From Sphingomonas montana (lineage in GTDB: Bacteria; Pseudomonadota; Alphaproteobacteria; Sphingomonadales; Sphingomonadaceae): a DNA stretch of 64,000 nt. Where the stretch lies: positions 124,001-188,000 of the forward strand of contig NZ_MOLY01000041.1 of NCBI RefSeq assembly GCF_001956315.1. Reading direction: 5' to 3'. The notes under the pieces were generated by a model, which saw only the letters and a program-made list of their open reading frames with translations, searched no databases and was not told the DNA's origin. Both the position numbers and the translations under genes were made by a program. Shown piece by piece: positions 31,430 through 41,245 of the stretch. Every line of letters starts with the position of its first letter. Within the stretch, counting starts at the first letter, position 1.

Positions 31430-32776
31430 ATGTCCGATTATGATTTCGACCTCTTCGTCATCGGCGGCGGGTCCGGTGGCGTGCGCGCGGCGCGGGTGTC
31501 CGCGGCCCACGGAGCGAAGGTCGCGCTGGCGGAGGAACATCGTGTCGGCGGGACCTGCGTCATTCGTGGCTGCGTGCCCAAGAAGCTGCTGATCTACGGC
31601 GCGCATTTCGCCGAGGACCTGGCCGATGCGCGGCATTTCGGCTGGGACGTGCCGGAAACGTCGTTCGACTGGATCCGCTTGCGCGATGCGGTGCTGGCCG
31701 ACGTCACCCGGCTTGAGGGGCTCTATACCAACACGCTGGACAGCAACGGCGTCACGCTGTTCCATGAGCGGGCGACCGTGTCCGGTCCGAACGTGGTGAC
31801 GCTGGCGTCGGGACGCGAGATCAGCGTCGGCAAGATCCTGATCGCGACTGGCGCCTGGCCCGATACGCCGCAGTTTCCGGGCGCGGAACATGGCATCACG
31901 TCGAACGAGATCTTTCACCTCGACGCCGTGCCGAAGCGCATGGTGATCGCGGGCGCGGGCTATATCGCGAACGAGTTTGCCGGAATCTTCCACCAGTTCG
32001 GGTCGCATGTGACGCTGGTGAACCGGTCCGACGTGATCCTGCGCGGCTACGACGAACAGATCCGCGACCGGCTGCTGAAGATCTCCACGGTGAAGGGGAT
32101 CGAGTTCAAGTTCCACGCCGCGTTCGAGAAGGTGGAAAAGCAGGCGGACGGATCGCTGCTGGTGTTCACCACCAATCACGACCCGATCGAGACCGACCTG
32201 CTGATGTTCGCCACGGGGCGCCGGCCGCATACGCAGGGGCTGGGGCTGGAAAACGCGGGCGTGACGCTGGGCGAGCGCGGGGCGATCATCGTGGACGAGG
32301 ACAACCGGTCGAACATCGAGAGCATCTACGCGGTTGGCGACGTGACGGACCGGGTGCAGCTGACCCCGATCGCGATCCGCGAGGGGCAGGCGTTCGCCGA
32401 TACGGTGTTCGGCGGCAAGCCGAGCCGGGTCGACTATCACAACATCCCGAGCGCTGTGTTCAGCCACCCCCCGATCGGCGCAGTTGGCATGACCGAGACG
32501 CAGGTCCGCAACCTGCATGGCACGGCCAAGGTCTATACGTCCGATTTCCGGCCAATGAAAAATGTGCTGGCGCAGCGCAACGAGCGGGCGCTGTACAAGA
32601 TGGTTTGCCACCCGGAGACGCATGTCGTGCTGGGGCTGCACATGATCGGGCCGGACGCGCCGGAGATACTGCAGGCCGCCGCGGTGGCGGTGAAGGCCGG
32701 CCTGACCAAGGAAGCATTTGACGACACGGTGGCGCTGCACCCGTCGATGGCCGAGGAACTGGTGCTGTTCAAATAA
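31430..32776 (+). CDS. gor: Glutathione-disulfide reductase
   Basis: 448 aa, NADPH-dependent flavoprotein reducing GSSG. The FAD-binding GGGSGG and the redox disulfide GGTCVIRGCVPKK (Cys43, Cys48) are at the N-terminus; NAD(P) motif GAGYIANEFAG is central; the C-terminal HPSMAEE contains the active-site His. It maintains the cytosolic thiol pool. Stands alone after pgi, separated by the REP-like element. Confidence 0.96.
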   Translation: MSDYDFDLFVIGGGSGGVRAARVSAAHGAKVALAEEHRVGGTCVIRGCVPKKLLIYGAHFAEDLADARHFGWDVPETSFDWIRLRDAVLADVTRLEGLYTNTLDSNGVTLFHERATVSGPNVVTLASGREISVGKILIATGAWPDTPQFPGAEHGITSNEIFHLDAVPKRMVIAGAGYIANEFAGIFHQFGSHVTLVNRSDVILRGYDEQIRDRLLKISTVKGIEFKFHAAFEKVEKQADGSLLVFTTNHDPIETDLLMFATGRRPHTQGLGLENAGVTLGERGAIIVDEDNRSNIESIYAVGDVTDRVQLTPIAIREGQAFADTVFGGKPSRVDYHNIPSAVFSHPPIGAVGMTETQVRNLHGTAKVYTSDFRPMKNVLAQRNERALYKMVCHPETHVVLGLHMIGPDAPEILQAAAVAVKAGLTKEAFDDTVALHPSMAEELVLFK

Positions 32777-32853
32777 GCGCATGGTTTCGATTGCGTCGAC
32801 GGACATGTTCCCCAAACGGAGTCGGGGTGGAAAAATCGGGGGAGAGAGCCGCT

Positions 32854-33792
32854 ATGGGACGGATGCAACGGGGCGTCATGCTGGCCGCGATCGTGGCTGG
32901 GCTGGGGTCCGTGCCGCTTCCCGCGGCCCCGGCGGCGCCGACCGACGGGGCGACGATGGGCTGGGCGGCGCTGACCGGGCGGCCGCGTCCGGTAGGCGGG
33001 ATTCGCATTTCCTACGGGGCCGATCCGTTGCAGGTCGGCGACCTGTGGCTGCCGCGCGGGCGGAAGGGTGTGGCCCATCCGGTGGTGCTGATGATCCACG
33101 GCGGGTGCTGGCAGAGCGATATCGCGGACCGCACGCTGATGGACTGGGCGGCGGCGGACCTGGCCAAGCGCGGGATCGCGGTGTGGAACATCGACTATCG
33201 CGGCGTGGACCGGGCGGGCGGCGGATATCCCGGCACGTTCACCGACGTGGCGCAGGCGGCGGACATGCTGCGCGTGCTGGGGCCGCGCTACGGGCTGCGC
33301 ACCGACCGTATCGTGGCGGTGGGCCATTCGGCGGGCGGGCATCTGGCGCTGTGGCTGGCCGGGCGCGAGCGTTTGCCGGCGAGTAGTCCGCTGCGGACGG
33401 GCGATCCGATCGCGCTGCATGCGGTTATCGCGCTGGGGGCGCTGCCCGATCTGGCGGTGGCGCAGGCATTGCCGGGCAATAGTTGCGGGGTGTCGGGCGT
33501 GCCGCGGCTCGTCGGGCTGCCGGGCGGGGACCGGCCGAACGTGCTGGCCGACACGTCGGTGCCGAACCTGTTGCCGCTGGCGACCGAACAGACGCTGGTG
33601 ACGGGCGTGCGCGACCGGATCGCGCCGGTGACGCTGGCGTCCGCCTATGCCGTACGGGTGCGGACGGCGGGTGGGACGGTCGGCCATATCGCGATCCCGG
33701 AGGCGGGCCATGTCGAACTGGTAGCGCCCGGGACCAACGCCTGGCGCATCGAGCTGGGGCTGATCCGCGCCGCGCTGGGCCTGCCGAAGTGA
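32854..33792 (+). CDS. Exported alpha/beta hydrolase, arylformamidase-like
   Basis: 312 aa from ATG 32854 (GGGGAGAG upstream). A signal peptide seems to span residues 1-30 (MLAAIVAGLGSVPLPAAPAAP). The fold has HGGCW (82-86), resembling the HGGxW oxyanion motif of AFMID-type kynurenine formamidases, nucleophile Ser159 in GHSAGG and a C-terminal His in GHVEL. The stop overlaps the kynU start as GTGA, and coupling to kynureninase supports a tryptophan-catabolism role (N-formylkynurenine to kynurenine). The export signal is unexpected for such an enzyme and leaves other esterase activities possible. Confidence 0.75.
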   Translation: MGRMQRGVMLAAIVAGLGSVPLPAAPAAPTDGATMGWAALTGRPRPVGGIRISYGADPLQVGDLWLPRGRKGVAHPVVLMIHGGCWQSDIADRTLMDWAAADLAKRGIAVWNIDYRGVDRAGGGYPGTFTDVAQAADMLRVLGPRYGLRTDRIVAVGHSAGGHLALWLAGRERLPASSPLRTGDPIALHAVIALGALPDLAVAQALPGNSCGVSGVPRLVGLPGGDRPNVLADTSVPNLLPLATEQTLVTGVRDRIAPVTLASAYAVRVRTAGGTVGHIAIPEAGHVELVAPGTNAWRIELGLIRAALGLPK

Positions 33793-35024
33793 GCGTTCCG
33801 GCCAGTCTGGACGAGGCGATCGTCGCCGACGCGGCCAGCCCGTTGCACCCGTATCGTGCGCGGTTCGATCTGCCGGAGGGGGTGATCTACCTGGATGGCA
33901 ATTCGCTGGGGGCGCTGCCGTCGCAGACGGTGGCGCAAACCGCGGATGTGGTGACGCGGCAATGGGGCCAGCGGCTGATCCGGTCGTGGAACGAGGCGGA
34001 CTGGATCGGCGCGCCGCAGCGCGTCGGCGCGAAGATCGCCGACTTGGTCGGGGCCGATCCGCGGTCGGTGATCGTGGCTGACTCGACGTCGGTGAACCTG
34101 TTCAAGCTGCTGGTCGCTGCGTTGCGGGCGCAACCGGGGCGGACGGAAATCCTGACCGAACCGGGTAATTTCCCGACCGACCTGCATGTGGCCGAGGGGG
34201 TGGCGGCGATGCTGCCCGGCGTCACCGTCCGCACCGTTGACGCGGGGGCGGTCATGGAGGCGATCGGCCCGGAGACCGCGGTCGTGATGCTGACCCATGT
34301 TCATTACAAGCATGGTGCGCGGCATGACATGCTAGCGGTTTCGGCCGCGGCGCGGGCGGCGGGGGCGCTGTCGCTGTGGGACCTCAGCCATTCGGTGGGG
34401 GCGGTGCCGGTCGCGCTGGACCGCGACGGGGCGGACATGGCGGTGGGATGCGGGTATAAATATCTGAACGGCGGGCCGGGCGCGCCGGCGTTCCTGTATG
34501 TGCGCGACACGGTGCAGGCGCGGGTGACGTCGCCGATCGCGGGGTGGATGGGGCATGCCGAACCGTTCGCGTTCGGCGATGGCTATGTGCCCGCACCGGG
34601 GGTGGCGCGGTTCCTGGCCGGCACGCCGTCGGTGATCGCGATGCTGGCGCTGGAAAGCGGGGTGGACCTGTTCCGCGAGGCGCCGCGCGACGCATTGTTC
34701 GCGCGCGGGGCGGACCTGTTCGACCTGTTCGCGGCGCGGATGGCGGCGCTGTTGCCGGCTATCCCCTGTGTGACGCCGTCGGATGCGGCGGCGCGGGGGA
34801 GCCATATCGCGTTCCGGCATCCCGATGCGTTTGCGATCATGCAGGCAGTGATCGACCGTGGCGTGATCGGCGATTATCGCGCGCCGGATATCCTGCGGTT
34901 CGGGCTGACGCCGCTATATGTCGGGCTGGCCGACGTCTGGCGGGCGGTGGATATGCTCGCGGACATCATGGCGACCGGGGCGTGGCGGGACCCGCGCTTT
35001 TCGGTGCGGGGGTTGGTGACCTGA
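33789..35024 (+). CDS. kynU: Kynureninase
   Basis: 411 aa from a GTG at 33789. PLP-dependent, cleaves kynurenine to anthranilate and alanine. The family start LDGNSLGALP, DSTSVNLFKLL, TEPGNFPTDLHVAEG and DLSHSVGAVPV are present, and the PLP Lys is in GCGYKYLNGGPGAPAF. Translation is coupled to the formamidase-like gene. Tryptophan 2,3-dioxygenase is not in the window. Confidence 0.96.
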   Translation: MSVPASLDEAIVADAASPLHPYRARFDLPEGVIYLDGNSLGALPSQTVAQTADVVTRQWGQRLIRSWNEADWIGAPQRVGAKIADLVGADPRSVIVADSTSVNLFKLLVAALRAQPGRTEILTEPGNFPTDLHVAEGVAAMLPGVTVRTVDAGAVMEAIGPETAVVMLTHVHYKHGARHDMLAVSAAARAAGALSLWDLSHSVGAVPVALDRDGADMAVGCGYKYLNGGPGAPAFLYVRDTVQARVTSPIAGWMGHAEPFAFGDGYVPAPGVARFLAGTPSVIAMLALESGVDLFREAPRDALFARGADLFDLFAARMAALLPAIPCVTPSDAAARGSHIAFRHPDAFAIMQAVIDRGVIGDYRAPDILRFGLTPLYVGLADVWRAVDMLADIMATGAWRDPRFSVRGLVT

Positions 35025-35115
35025 GCGGCCGTTGACCGGATCTTGATGATATCGGGTTTGCCCAGACGGGGGTCAGACACACATCAATCCAGAGCCGTCA
35101 TGCCGGAGAAAGAAA

Positions 35116-35149
35116 CTCCCGCCCGGGCGGTCCGGGCGGGAGCATTTTT
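35116..35149. terminator. Bidirectional terminator between kynU and the MHS transporter gene
   Basis: CTCCCGCCCGG (35116-35126) pairs with CCGGGCGGGAG (35132-35142), followed by a T-run on the plus strand; on the minus strand TTTCTTT follows. It separates two convergent genes. Confidence 0.85.
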
Positions 35150-35173
35150 CGTCGTCGCTTCTTTGCCGAAGCC

Positions 35174-36841
35174 TTACCGGTCCAGCGAGCGGCGGAAGGT
35201 TTCGGGCAGGAAGACCAGGCCGACCAGCACGGTCACCGCGCAGGCGACGATCGGGTACCAGAGGCCGTAGTAGATGTCCCCGGTGGCTGCGACCATCGCG
35301 AAGGCGGTGGTGGGCAGGAACCCGCCGAACCAGCCATTGCCGATATGATAGGGCAGCGACATCGACGTGTAGCGGATCCGCGTCGGGAACAGTTCGACCA
35401 GCAGCGCGGCGATCGGGCCGTAGACCATCGTCACATAGAGCACGAGGATGACGAGGATCGCGACGACCATCGGCTTGTTGATCTGCGCCGGGTCCGCCTT
35501 TTCGGGGTAGCCCGAGGCGGTGAGCGCGGTCTTCACCTGGGTGCCGAACGCCTTGATCGCGGCGGCCTTGTCCGCGCCAGACACAACCGCCGGGTCGACG
35601 ACCGGAATGGTCGCGCCGCCGATGTTGACCTGTGCCACGGTGCCGGCGGGTGCGACGACGTTGCTATAGGAGATGCCGGCCTTTGCCAGATACGCCTTGG
35701 CGATATCGCACGAACTGCCGTCGAACTTGTTCTTGCCGACCGGATCGAACTGCACCGAACATTCGTCCGGATAGGCGACGACGGTGACCGGCGAGGCGGC
35801 GTTGGCGGCGTACAGCGCGGGGTTCGCCGCCTTGGACAGGGCGTGGAACAGCGGCATGTAGGTGAGCGCCGCCAGCGCGCAACCGGCCAGAATGATCCAT
35901 TTCCGGCCGATCCGGTCGGACAGCCAGCCGAAGAAGATGAACGCCGGCGTGGCGATCAGCAGCGCGATGGCGATGAGGATGTTGGTGGTGGGGCCGTCGA
36001 CGCGGAGGTTCTTTTCGAGGAAGAACAGCGCGTAGAACTGGCTGGTGTAGAACACGACGCCCTGGCCGACGACCGCGCCGAACAGCGCGATGAGCACGAC
36101 CTTGAGGTTGCTCCATTGGCCGAACGCCTCGGTCAGCGGGGCCTTCGACGTCTTGCCCTCGTCCTTCATCTTCTGGAAGACCGGGCTTTCCTCAAGCTGC
36201 ATCCGGATCCAGAGCGAAACGGCGAGCAGCGCGATGGAAACGAGGAACGGGATGCGCCAGCCCCATGCGGCGAACGCTTCCTCACCCACCAGCGTGCGGA
36301 CGCCGATGACGATCAGCAGCGCGGCGAACAGGCCGAGCGACGCCGTCGTCTGGATGAAGCTGGTGAACAGCCCGCGCTTCTTGTCCGGCGCATGTTCGGC
36401 GACATAGGTGGCGGCACCGCCATATTCGCCGCCGAGCGCCAAGCCCTGCAGCAGGCGGAGAACGACGAGCATGATCGGTGCGGCGACGCCGACCGAGGCA
36501 TAGCTGGGCAGCAGGCCGACCAGGAAGGTGGACAACCCCATGATCGCCATCGTGACGAGGAAGGTGTTCTTGCGCCCGACGACGTCGCCGATCCGCCCGA
36601 ACACCAGCGCGCCGAACGGGCGCACAGCGAAGCCGGCGGCGAACGCCGCGAGCGCGAAGATGAAGCCGGTGGTTTCGTTCACGCCGGAGAAGAACTGCGC
36701 CGTGATGATCGTCGCGAGCAGGCCGTACAGGTAGAAATCATACCACTCGAACACCGCCCCCAGGGATGAGGCGATGATGATCAACGGTTGGCTTTGCTTC
36801 ACATGGGCGAGGGGTGAAGCATCCCCTGTTGTCGTGACCAT
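35174..36841 (-). CDS. MHS-family major facilitator transporter
   Basis: 555 aa from ATG 36841 (AGAGGA upstream); a longer in-frame start lies at 36889. About twelve spans, with the MHS start FEWYDFYLYG, motif A-like GRIGDVVGRKNTF and ALGGEYGGAATYVAEHAP. Between spans about 330 and 450 a periplasmic loop of ~115 residues (with CSVQ and SSCD cysteines) is inserted; similar inserts occur in some MHS members. Proton-coupled uptake of an organic acid, betaine or related solute is likely. It follows a DcaP-type porin by 48 bp on the same strand. Confidence 0.9.
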   Translation of the reverse strand: MVTTTGDASPLAHVKQSQPLIIIASSLGAVFEWYDFYLYGLLATIITAQFFSGVNETTGFIFALAAFAAGFAVRPFGALVFGRIGDVVGRKNTFLVTMAIMGLSTFLVGLLPSYASVGVAAPIMLVVLRLLQGLALGGEYGGAATYVAEHAPDKKRGLFTSFIQTTASLGLFAALLIVIGVRTLVGEEAFAAWGWRIPFLVSIALLAVSLWIRMQLEESPVFQKMKDEGKTSKAPLTEAFGQWSNLKVVLIALFGAVVGQGVVFYTSQFYALFFLEKNLRVDGPTTNILIAIALLIATPAFIFFGWLSDRIGRKWIILAGCALAALTYMPLFHALSKAANPALYAANAASPVTVVAYPDECSVQFDPVGKNKFDGSSCDIAKAYLAKAGISYSNVVAPAGTVAQVNIGGATIPVVDPAVVSGADKAAAIKAFGTQVKTALTASGYPEKADPAQINKPMVVAILVILVLYVTMVYGPIAALLVELFPTRIRYTSMSLPYHIGNGWFGGFLPTTAFAMVAATGDIYYGLWYPIVACAVTVLVGLVFLPETFRRSLDR

Positions 36842-36889
36842 GACGGTATCCTCTGAAGTAAGCGGTGGGGATTCTGAAGCGTTGGGCAA

Positions 36890-38347
36890 TCAGAACCCGT
36901 ATTTGAAGGCGAATTCGAGGCGATCGAGCGCCCCGGTGTCACCCGAGACCAGCTCGCGGACGGCGTGGCGATATTCCACGCCGATGTCGAAGCCCTTGCC
37001 CGGTGACCAGAACAGGTTGGCAGCACCGCCATAGGACTTCGCATTGGCCAAACCGGTGACGATCACGCCGGCCGGATAGTCGGCCGACTGGTAGCTGCCC
37101 ATGATCGTGGAGTGGATCGCGTCGGTCCAGCCGATCCGCAACGCCGCGAAGCCTGCGAAATTGTCGATCCGCTCAAGTTGGCCCGCAGTGCCACCGAAGA
37201 TCGCGTCGGGGACATATCCCAGACCCAGATACCGGCCGATGCCCTGTCCGTAGGTCGCCATGAAGCGCAGGTCGTGACGCTTGCCGATGGGGATCTTGCC
37301 GGACCCGGAAACGCCCCATCCAAAGGCGGTATCGCCGCTGCCCAGCGTATCGGTGCGCAGTTCGCGCGCGATGCCGGCGAGCGCGAAATCGCCCAGCGTC
37401 GATTTCCAGTTCAGCCGTGCCACCACGTCAGGCAGGCGGTCGTCATCCGTATCGACCAGCGCTGCGTTGGTCGGGAGCGCTGTCTGCGTTTCGGGGTTTT
37501 CGGCCGCGACCTGCAGCGTCAGCCCGGGCCGCAACGGGATGGAGTAGCGGACCAGGGCCTGGCGGTTGAACACCGTGCCGTCCAGCGGTCCGACGAAATC
37601 CGTCGTCTCCGGCAGCACCGCGATGTTCTGGAAGGTCGACCATTCCTGCCCGACCAGCAGATTGCCATATTCGATGAAGCCACGGCGGAAGGTGGGCGTG
37701 TAGGGATTGGTCGCGCGCTGCGCGCCGACCGGCGCCGTCGCGAGCGCGAAATCGAACTCCACCAGCGTCTTTATCTCGGTGCCGTTCATCGGGGTCGCCG
37801 TGCTGAATTGCAGGCGGGTCTGGCGCGCGGAGAGCAGCAGGTCCTGGCTGGAGAACCCGCCGCCGACCGGAATCTGCTGCGGCAGGAAGAACTCCTTGCC
37901 CAGCCCGCCGACCGCGACCTCCCCGTCGCTGTAGCGGCTGGCGATGGCGTTGAGGCGGACGAAGCCGCCCAGCTTGACCGTGGTGTTGCCGACGCGAAAA
38001 CCGTCGGTCGGTGCCGACTTCGTCGCGACAGGCCTGACCTCGGCCACATTGGTCGCGCCGGGCGATCGGTCTGGCGACTCGGATGCCGCGCTCATCGAAG
38101 ACGCGGTCATGGGATTGGCGTTCATGGGAGCCGGGTTCATGGAAGTCGGGGCGATCGGCGCCGAAGCCGTTCGTCGCGCCGCATTCAACTCGCCACGCAG
38201 ATCCTGCACCGCCGCTTCGAGCGCCTTCAACCGCGTCTCGAGCTCGATCTCGCGTGCCGTCTGCGCCTGCGCCATACCCGGTACCAGCGCCGTTCCCGCC
38301 AGCAACGCCGTCAAGGCCAGCCGCGTCTTGAACGCCTTTCTTGTCAT
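36890..38347 (-). CDS. DcaP-like trimeric outer-membrane porin
   Basis: 485 aa. Signal peptide (cut near AQAQ at residue 29), then a coiled-coil N-terminal region (REIELETRLKALEAAVQDLRGEL) and a Met/Ala/Pro-rich linker with NPMT/NPAPM repeats, then a beta-barrel from about residue 110 ending in Phe (EFAFKYGF), the usual outer-membrane assembly signal. DcaP porins pass anionic or aromatic solutes. The MHS transporter gene follows in the same operon, giving an outer- plus inner-membrane uptake pair. Confidence 0.88.
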   Translation of the reverse strand: MTRKAFKTRLALTALLAGTALVPGMAQAQTAREIELETRLKALEAAVQDLRGELNAARRTASAPIAPTSMNPAPMNANPMTASSMSAASESPDRSPGATNVAEVRPVATKSAPTDGFRVGNTTVKLGGFVRLNAIASRYSDGEVAVGGLGKEFFLPQQIPVGGGFSSQDLLLSARQTRLQFSTATPMNGTEIKTLVEFDFALATAPVGAQRATNPYTPTFRRGFIEYGNLLVGQEWSTFQNIAVLPETTDFVGPLDGTVFNRQALVRYSIPLRPGLTLQVAAENPETQTALPTNAALVDTDDDRLPDVVARLNWKSTLGDFALAGIARELRTDTLGSGDTAFGWGVSGSGKIPIGKRHDLRFMATYGQGIGRYLGLGYVPDAIFGGTAGQLERIDNFAGFAALRIGWTDAIHSTIMGSYQSADYPAGVIVTGLANAKSYGGAANLFWSPGKGFDIGVEYRHAVRELVSGDTGALDRLEFAFKYGF

Positions 38348-38492
38348 ACCCGTCTCCGCGCTTTTCCACTGGTCTTGCGCGTGGAATAAGCCTCGCAGTC
38401 ATGGCGCATCGCGGACGCCCGGCCATCCCTGACTTTGGTGCGGGATGATCGTCCGGACGCCACCGCGTAAAGGCCGGCAAAAGGAGAGTGTG

Positions 38493-40448
38493 ATGACCGA
38501 GGCCAGCTATCCCGTCCCCGCAGGCTGGGCGAAGGACGCGCTGATCGACGCGGCCGCCTATGACCGGATGTCTGTGGAGGCCGCGGCCGACCCGGACGCC
38601 TTCTGGGCGCGCGAGGCGCAGCGGCTGGACTGGATTGTGGCACCGACGAAGATCAAGGACACGTCGTTCGACGAGCAGGATTTCCATATCCGCTGGTTCG
38701 AGGACGGGCAGCTGAACGTCGCTGCGAACTGCGTCGATCGCCATGCCGCGACGCGGCCGGACGCCACCGCGATCCTGTGGGAAGGCGACGACCCCGCCGA
38801 TGCGCGCGCGGTCAGCTATGCCGAGCTGCGCGACGAAGTGTCGAAACTGGCCAATGCGTTGAAGGCGCACGGCGTGGCGAAGGGCGACCGCGTCACGATC
38901 TACCTGCCGATGGTCCCGGAGGCGGCGTTCGCGATGCTGGCCTGCGCGCGGATCGGCGCGATACATTCGGTCGTGTTCGGCGGATTTTCACCCGAGAGCC
39001 TGGGAAACCGGATTCAGGATTGCGACAGCCGCATCGTCATCACCGCGGACGAGGGGCTGCGCGGCGGCAAGACGGTGCCGCTGAAGGCCAATGTCGACGC
39101 CGCGCTCGACCAGAACGGCGTGGCGGTGGAGACGGTGATCGTCGTGCGCCGCACGGGCGGCGCGGTGACGATGAAGGCGGGGCGCGACCATTGGTATGCC
39201 GACAGCGTCGCGGATCAGTCGACCGACTGCCCGCCGGAGCCGATGGGGGCGGAGGACCCGCTGTTCATCCTGTACACCAGCGGATCGACGGGGCAGCCCA
39301 AGGGCGTGCTGCACACCACCGGCGGCTACCTCGTCTGGGCGTCGATGACGCACGAATATGTGTTCAACTACCGCCCCGGCGAAATCTTCTGGTGCGCGGC
39401 CGACGTCGGCTGGGTGACCGGCCACACCTATGCGCTGTACGGCGCGCTGGCGAACGGCGCGACGACGGTGATGTTCGAAGGGGTGCCGAACTATCCCGAC
39501 CACAGCCGGTTCTGGCAGATCGTCGACAAGTATGAGGTGAATATTCTCTACACCGCGCCCACGGCGCTCCGGTCGCTGATGCGCGAGGGCGACGACTGGG
39601 TGACGCGGACCAGCCGCAAGTCGCTGCGCCTGCTGGGATCGGTGGGCGAGCCGATCAATCCGGAGGCGTGGAACTGGTATCACAGCGTCGTGGGCGAAGG
39701 GCGCTGCCCGATCGTCGACACATGGTGGCAGACCGAGACCGGTGGGCACATGATTTCGCCGCTGCCAGGGGCGACCGCGCTGAAACCCGGGAGCGCCACG
39801 AAGCCGCTGTTCGGCGTGATGCCCGAACTGGTGGATGCCGACGGCCGGGTGCTGGACGGCGCGGTGGAGGGCAATCTGGTGATCGCGGACAGCTGGCCCG
39901 GTCAGATGCGGACCGTGTGGAACGACCATGCGCGGTTCTTCCAGACCTATTTTTCGACCTATCCCGGCAAATATTTCACGGGCGACGGGTGCCGGCGCGA
40001 CGAGGACGGTTATTACTGGATCACCGGCCGGGTGGACGACGTCATCAACGTCAGCGGCCACCGGATGGGCACGGCGGAGGTGGAAAGCGCGCTGGTCGCG
40101 CATAGCAAGGTTGCCGAGGCGGCGGTGGTCGGCATGCCGCACGACGTGAAGGGGCAGGGCATCTATGCCTATGTGACGCTGAACGCGAATGCCGCGCCGA
40201 GCGATGACCTGCGCAAGGAACTCGTCCAGTGGGTGCGGCGCGAGATCGGGCCGATCGCGACGCCCGACATTCTGCAGTTCGCGCCGGCCTTGCCCAAGAC
40301 GCGGTCGGGCAAGATCATGCGTCGCATCCTGCGCAAGATCGCCGAGGACCAGCTCGACGCGCTGGGCGATATCTCGACGCTGGCCGACCCGGCGGTGGTC
40401 GATGCGTTGATCGCCGGGCGTGCGGAGGCGACCGCCGTCGCAGCATGA
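38493..40448 (+). CDS. acs: Acetyl-CoA synthetase
   Basis: 651 aa from ATG 38493 (AAGGAGAG upstream). AMP-forming; activates acetate to acetyl-CoA. The AMP-binding motif [12 protein letters not shown] and the C-terminal [11 protein letters not shown] with the acetylation-regulated Lys607 are present, as are the W-rich CoA/acetate region [14 protein letters not shown] and [10 protein letters not shown]. The stop overlaps the response regulator start (ATGA), so acs and its regulator are cotranslated. Confidence 0.97.
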   Translation: MTEASYPVPAGWAKDALIDAAAYDRMSVEAAADPDAFWAREAQRLDWIVAPTKIKDTSFDEQDFHIRWFEDGQLNVAANCVDRHAATRPDATAILWEGDDPADARAVSYAELRDEVSKLANALKAHGVAKGDRVTIYLPMVPEAAFAMLACARIGAIHSVVFGGFSPESLGNRIQDCDSRIVITADEGLRGGKTVPLKANVDAALDQNGVAVETVIVVRRTGGAVTMKAGRDHWYADSVADQSTDCPPEPMGAEDPLFILYTSGSTGQPKGVLHTTGGYLVWASMTHEYVFNYRPGEIFWCAADVGWVTGHTYALYGALANGATTVMFEGVPNYPDHSRFWQIVDKYEVNILYTAPTALRSLMREGDDWVTRTSRKSLRLLGSVGEPINPEAWNWYHSVVGEGRCPIVDTWWQTETGGHMISPLPGATALKPGSATKPLFGVMPELVDADGRVLDGAVEGNLVIADSWPGQMRTVWNDHARFFQTYFSTYPGKYFTGDGCRRDEDGYYWITGRVDDVINVSGHRMGTAEVESALVAHSKVAEAAVVGMPHDVKGQGIYAYVTLNANAAPSDDLRKELVQWVRREIGPIATPDILQFAPALPKTRSGKIMRRILRKIAEDQLDALGDISTLADPAVVDALIAGRAEATAVAA

Positions 40449-41071
40449 CGGCCCGGCGGATCCTGATCGCGGACGACCATCCGCTGTTCCGGCAGGCTTT
40501 GAGGCTGGCGGTCAGCCGCGCGGCGCCCGACGCGGTGGTGATCGAGGCGGGGCAGCTGGGCGAGGCGGTGGATGCGGCGCGGGCGGCCAGCCGGCTGGAC
40601 CTGATCCTGCTCGACCTGCGGATGCCGGGTTCGGAGGGGTTCGGCGGCGTGGCGTTGCTGCATGCGGAGCGGCCGGACACGCCGATCGTCGTCATATCGT
40701 CGGCGGACGAAGCGGAGGCGGCACCCCGCGCACGCGCTTATGGCGCAGTGGGGTTCGTATCGAAGACGGCGGACCTGGCCGCGCTGGAGGCGGCCGTGGC
40801 GCGCGCGCTGGCAGGCGAGCGGGACGTGGCGAGCGACCTGCCGCCGACCGACGACATGGCGGTCCGCGTCGCCAGCCTCACGCCGACCGAGCTGAAGGTC
40901 CTGCTCGGCGTGCTGGCCGGGCGACTGAACAAGCAGGTGGCCTATGACCTTGGTATCTCCGAAGGAACCGTGAAGGGGCATATGACCGCGATCCTGCGCA
41001 AGCTGGGCGTGCAGAACCGGACGCAGGCCGTGCTGGCGGCGCGCGCGATGGACGTGCATTTCGCGGATTGA
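40445..41071 (+). CDS. LuxR-type response regulator, CrbR-like, coupled to acs
   Basis: 208 aa. Receiver domain with acidic pocket (LIADDHPLF) and phospho-acceptor Asp57 in LLDLRMPG; C-terminal LuxR HTH (about 140-205; [36 protein letters not shown]). CrbR in Vibrio and Pseudomonas activates acs; here the gene is translationally coupled to acs and faces a CrbS-like kinase, so an acetate-switch role is strongly suggested. Receiver Lys near KTADL is present. Confidence 0.88.
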   Translation: MTARRILIADDHPLFRQALRLAVSRAAPDAVVIEAGQLGEAVDAARAASRLDLILLDLRMPGSEGFGGVALLHAERPDTPIVVISSADEAEAAPRARAYGAVGFVSKTADLAALEAAVARALAGERDVASDLPPTDDMAVRVASLTPTELKVLLGVLAGRLNKQVAYDLGISEGTVKGHMTAILRKLGVQNRTQAVLAARAMDVHFAD

Positions 41072-41126
41072 GGTGGTTTGGAGCTGGATGACTTCAGACA
41101 GCTCTACTTCAATCCGTCCATGCCGA

Positions 41127-41224
41127 GCGCAGTCGAGGCACCTTCCCCGGGCGTAGCCGAGGGGCGCTGTTGGCTTCTCGGCTACGCTCGAAGGGTCCCT
41201 CGACTTCGCACGGGATGGGCGGTT
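41127..41224. repeat. Palindromic intergenic repeat, copy 2
   Basis: GCGCAGTCGAGGCACCT and TCTCGGCTACGCTCGAAGGG / GTCCCTCGACTTCGCACGGG blocks match copy 1 at 28749-28847. The inner GGGCGTAGCCGAG pairs with CTCGGCTACGCTC and the outer GCAGTCGAGG with CCTCGACTTCGC, giving a nested hairpin. It sits between the convergent crbR- and crbS-like genes. Confidence 0.8.
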
Positions 41225-41245
41225 TTCGGCAAAGCGGGTCAGGTC

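Noticed and set aside
31367-32815. A long open frame antisense to gor
   Set aside because: Composition of a shadow frame; gor is unambiguous on the other strand.
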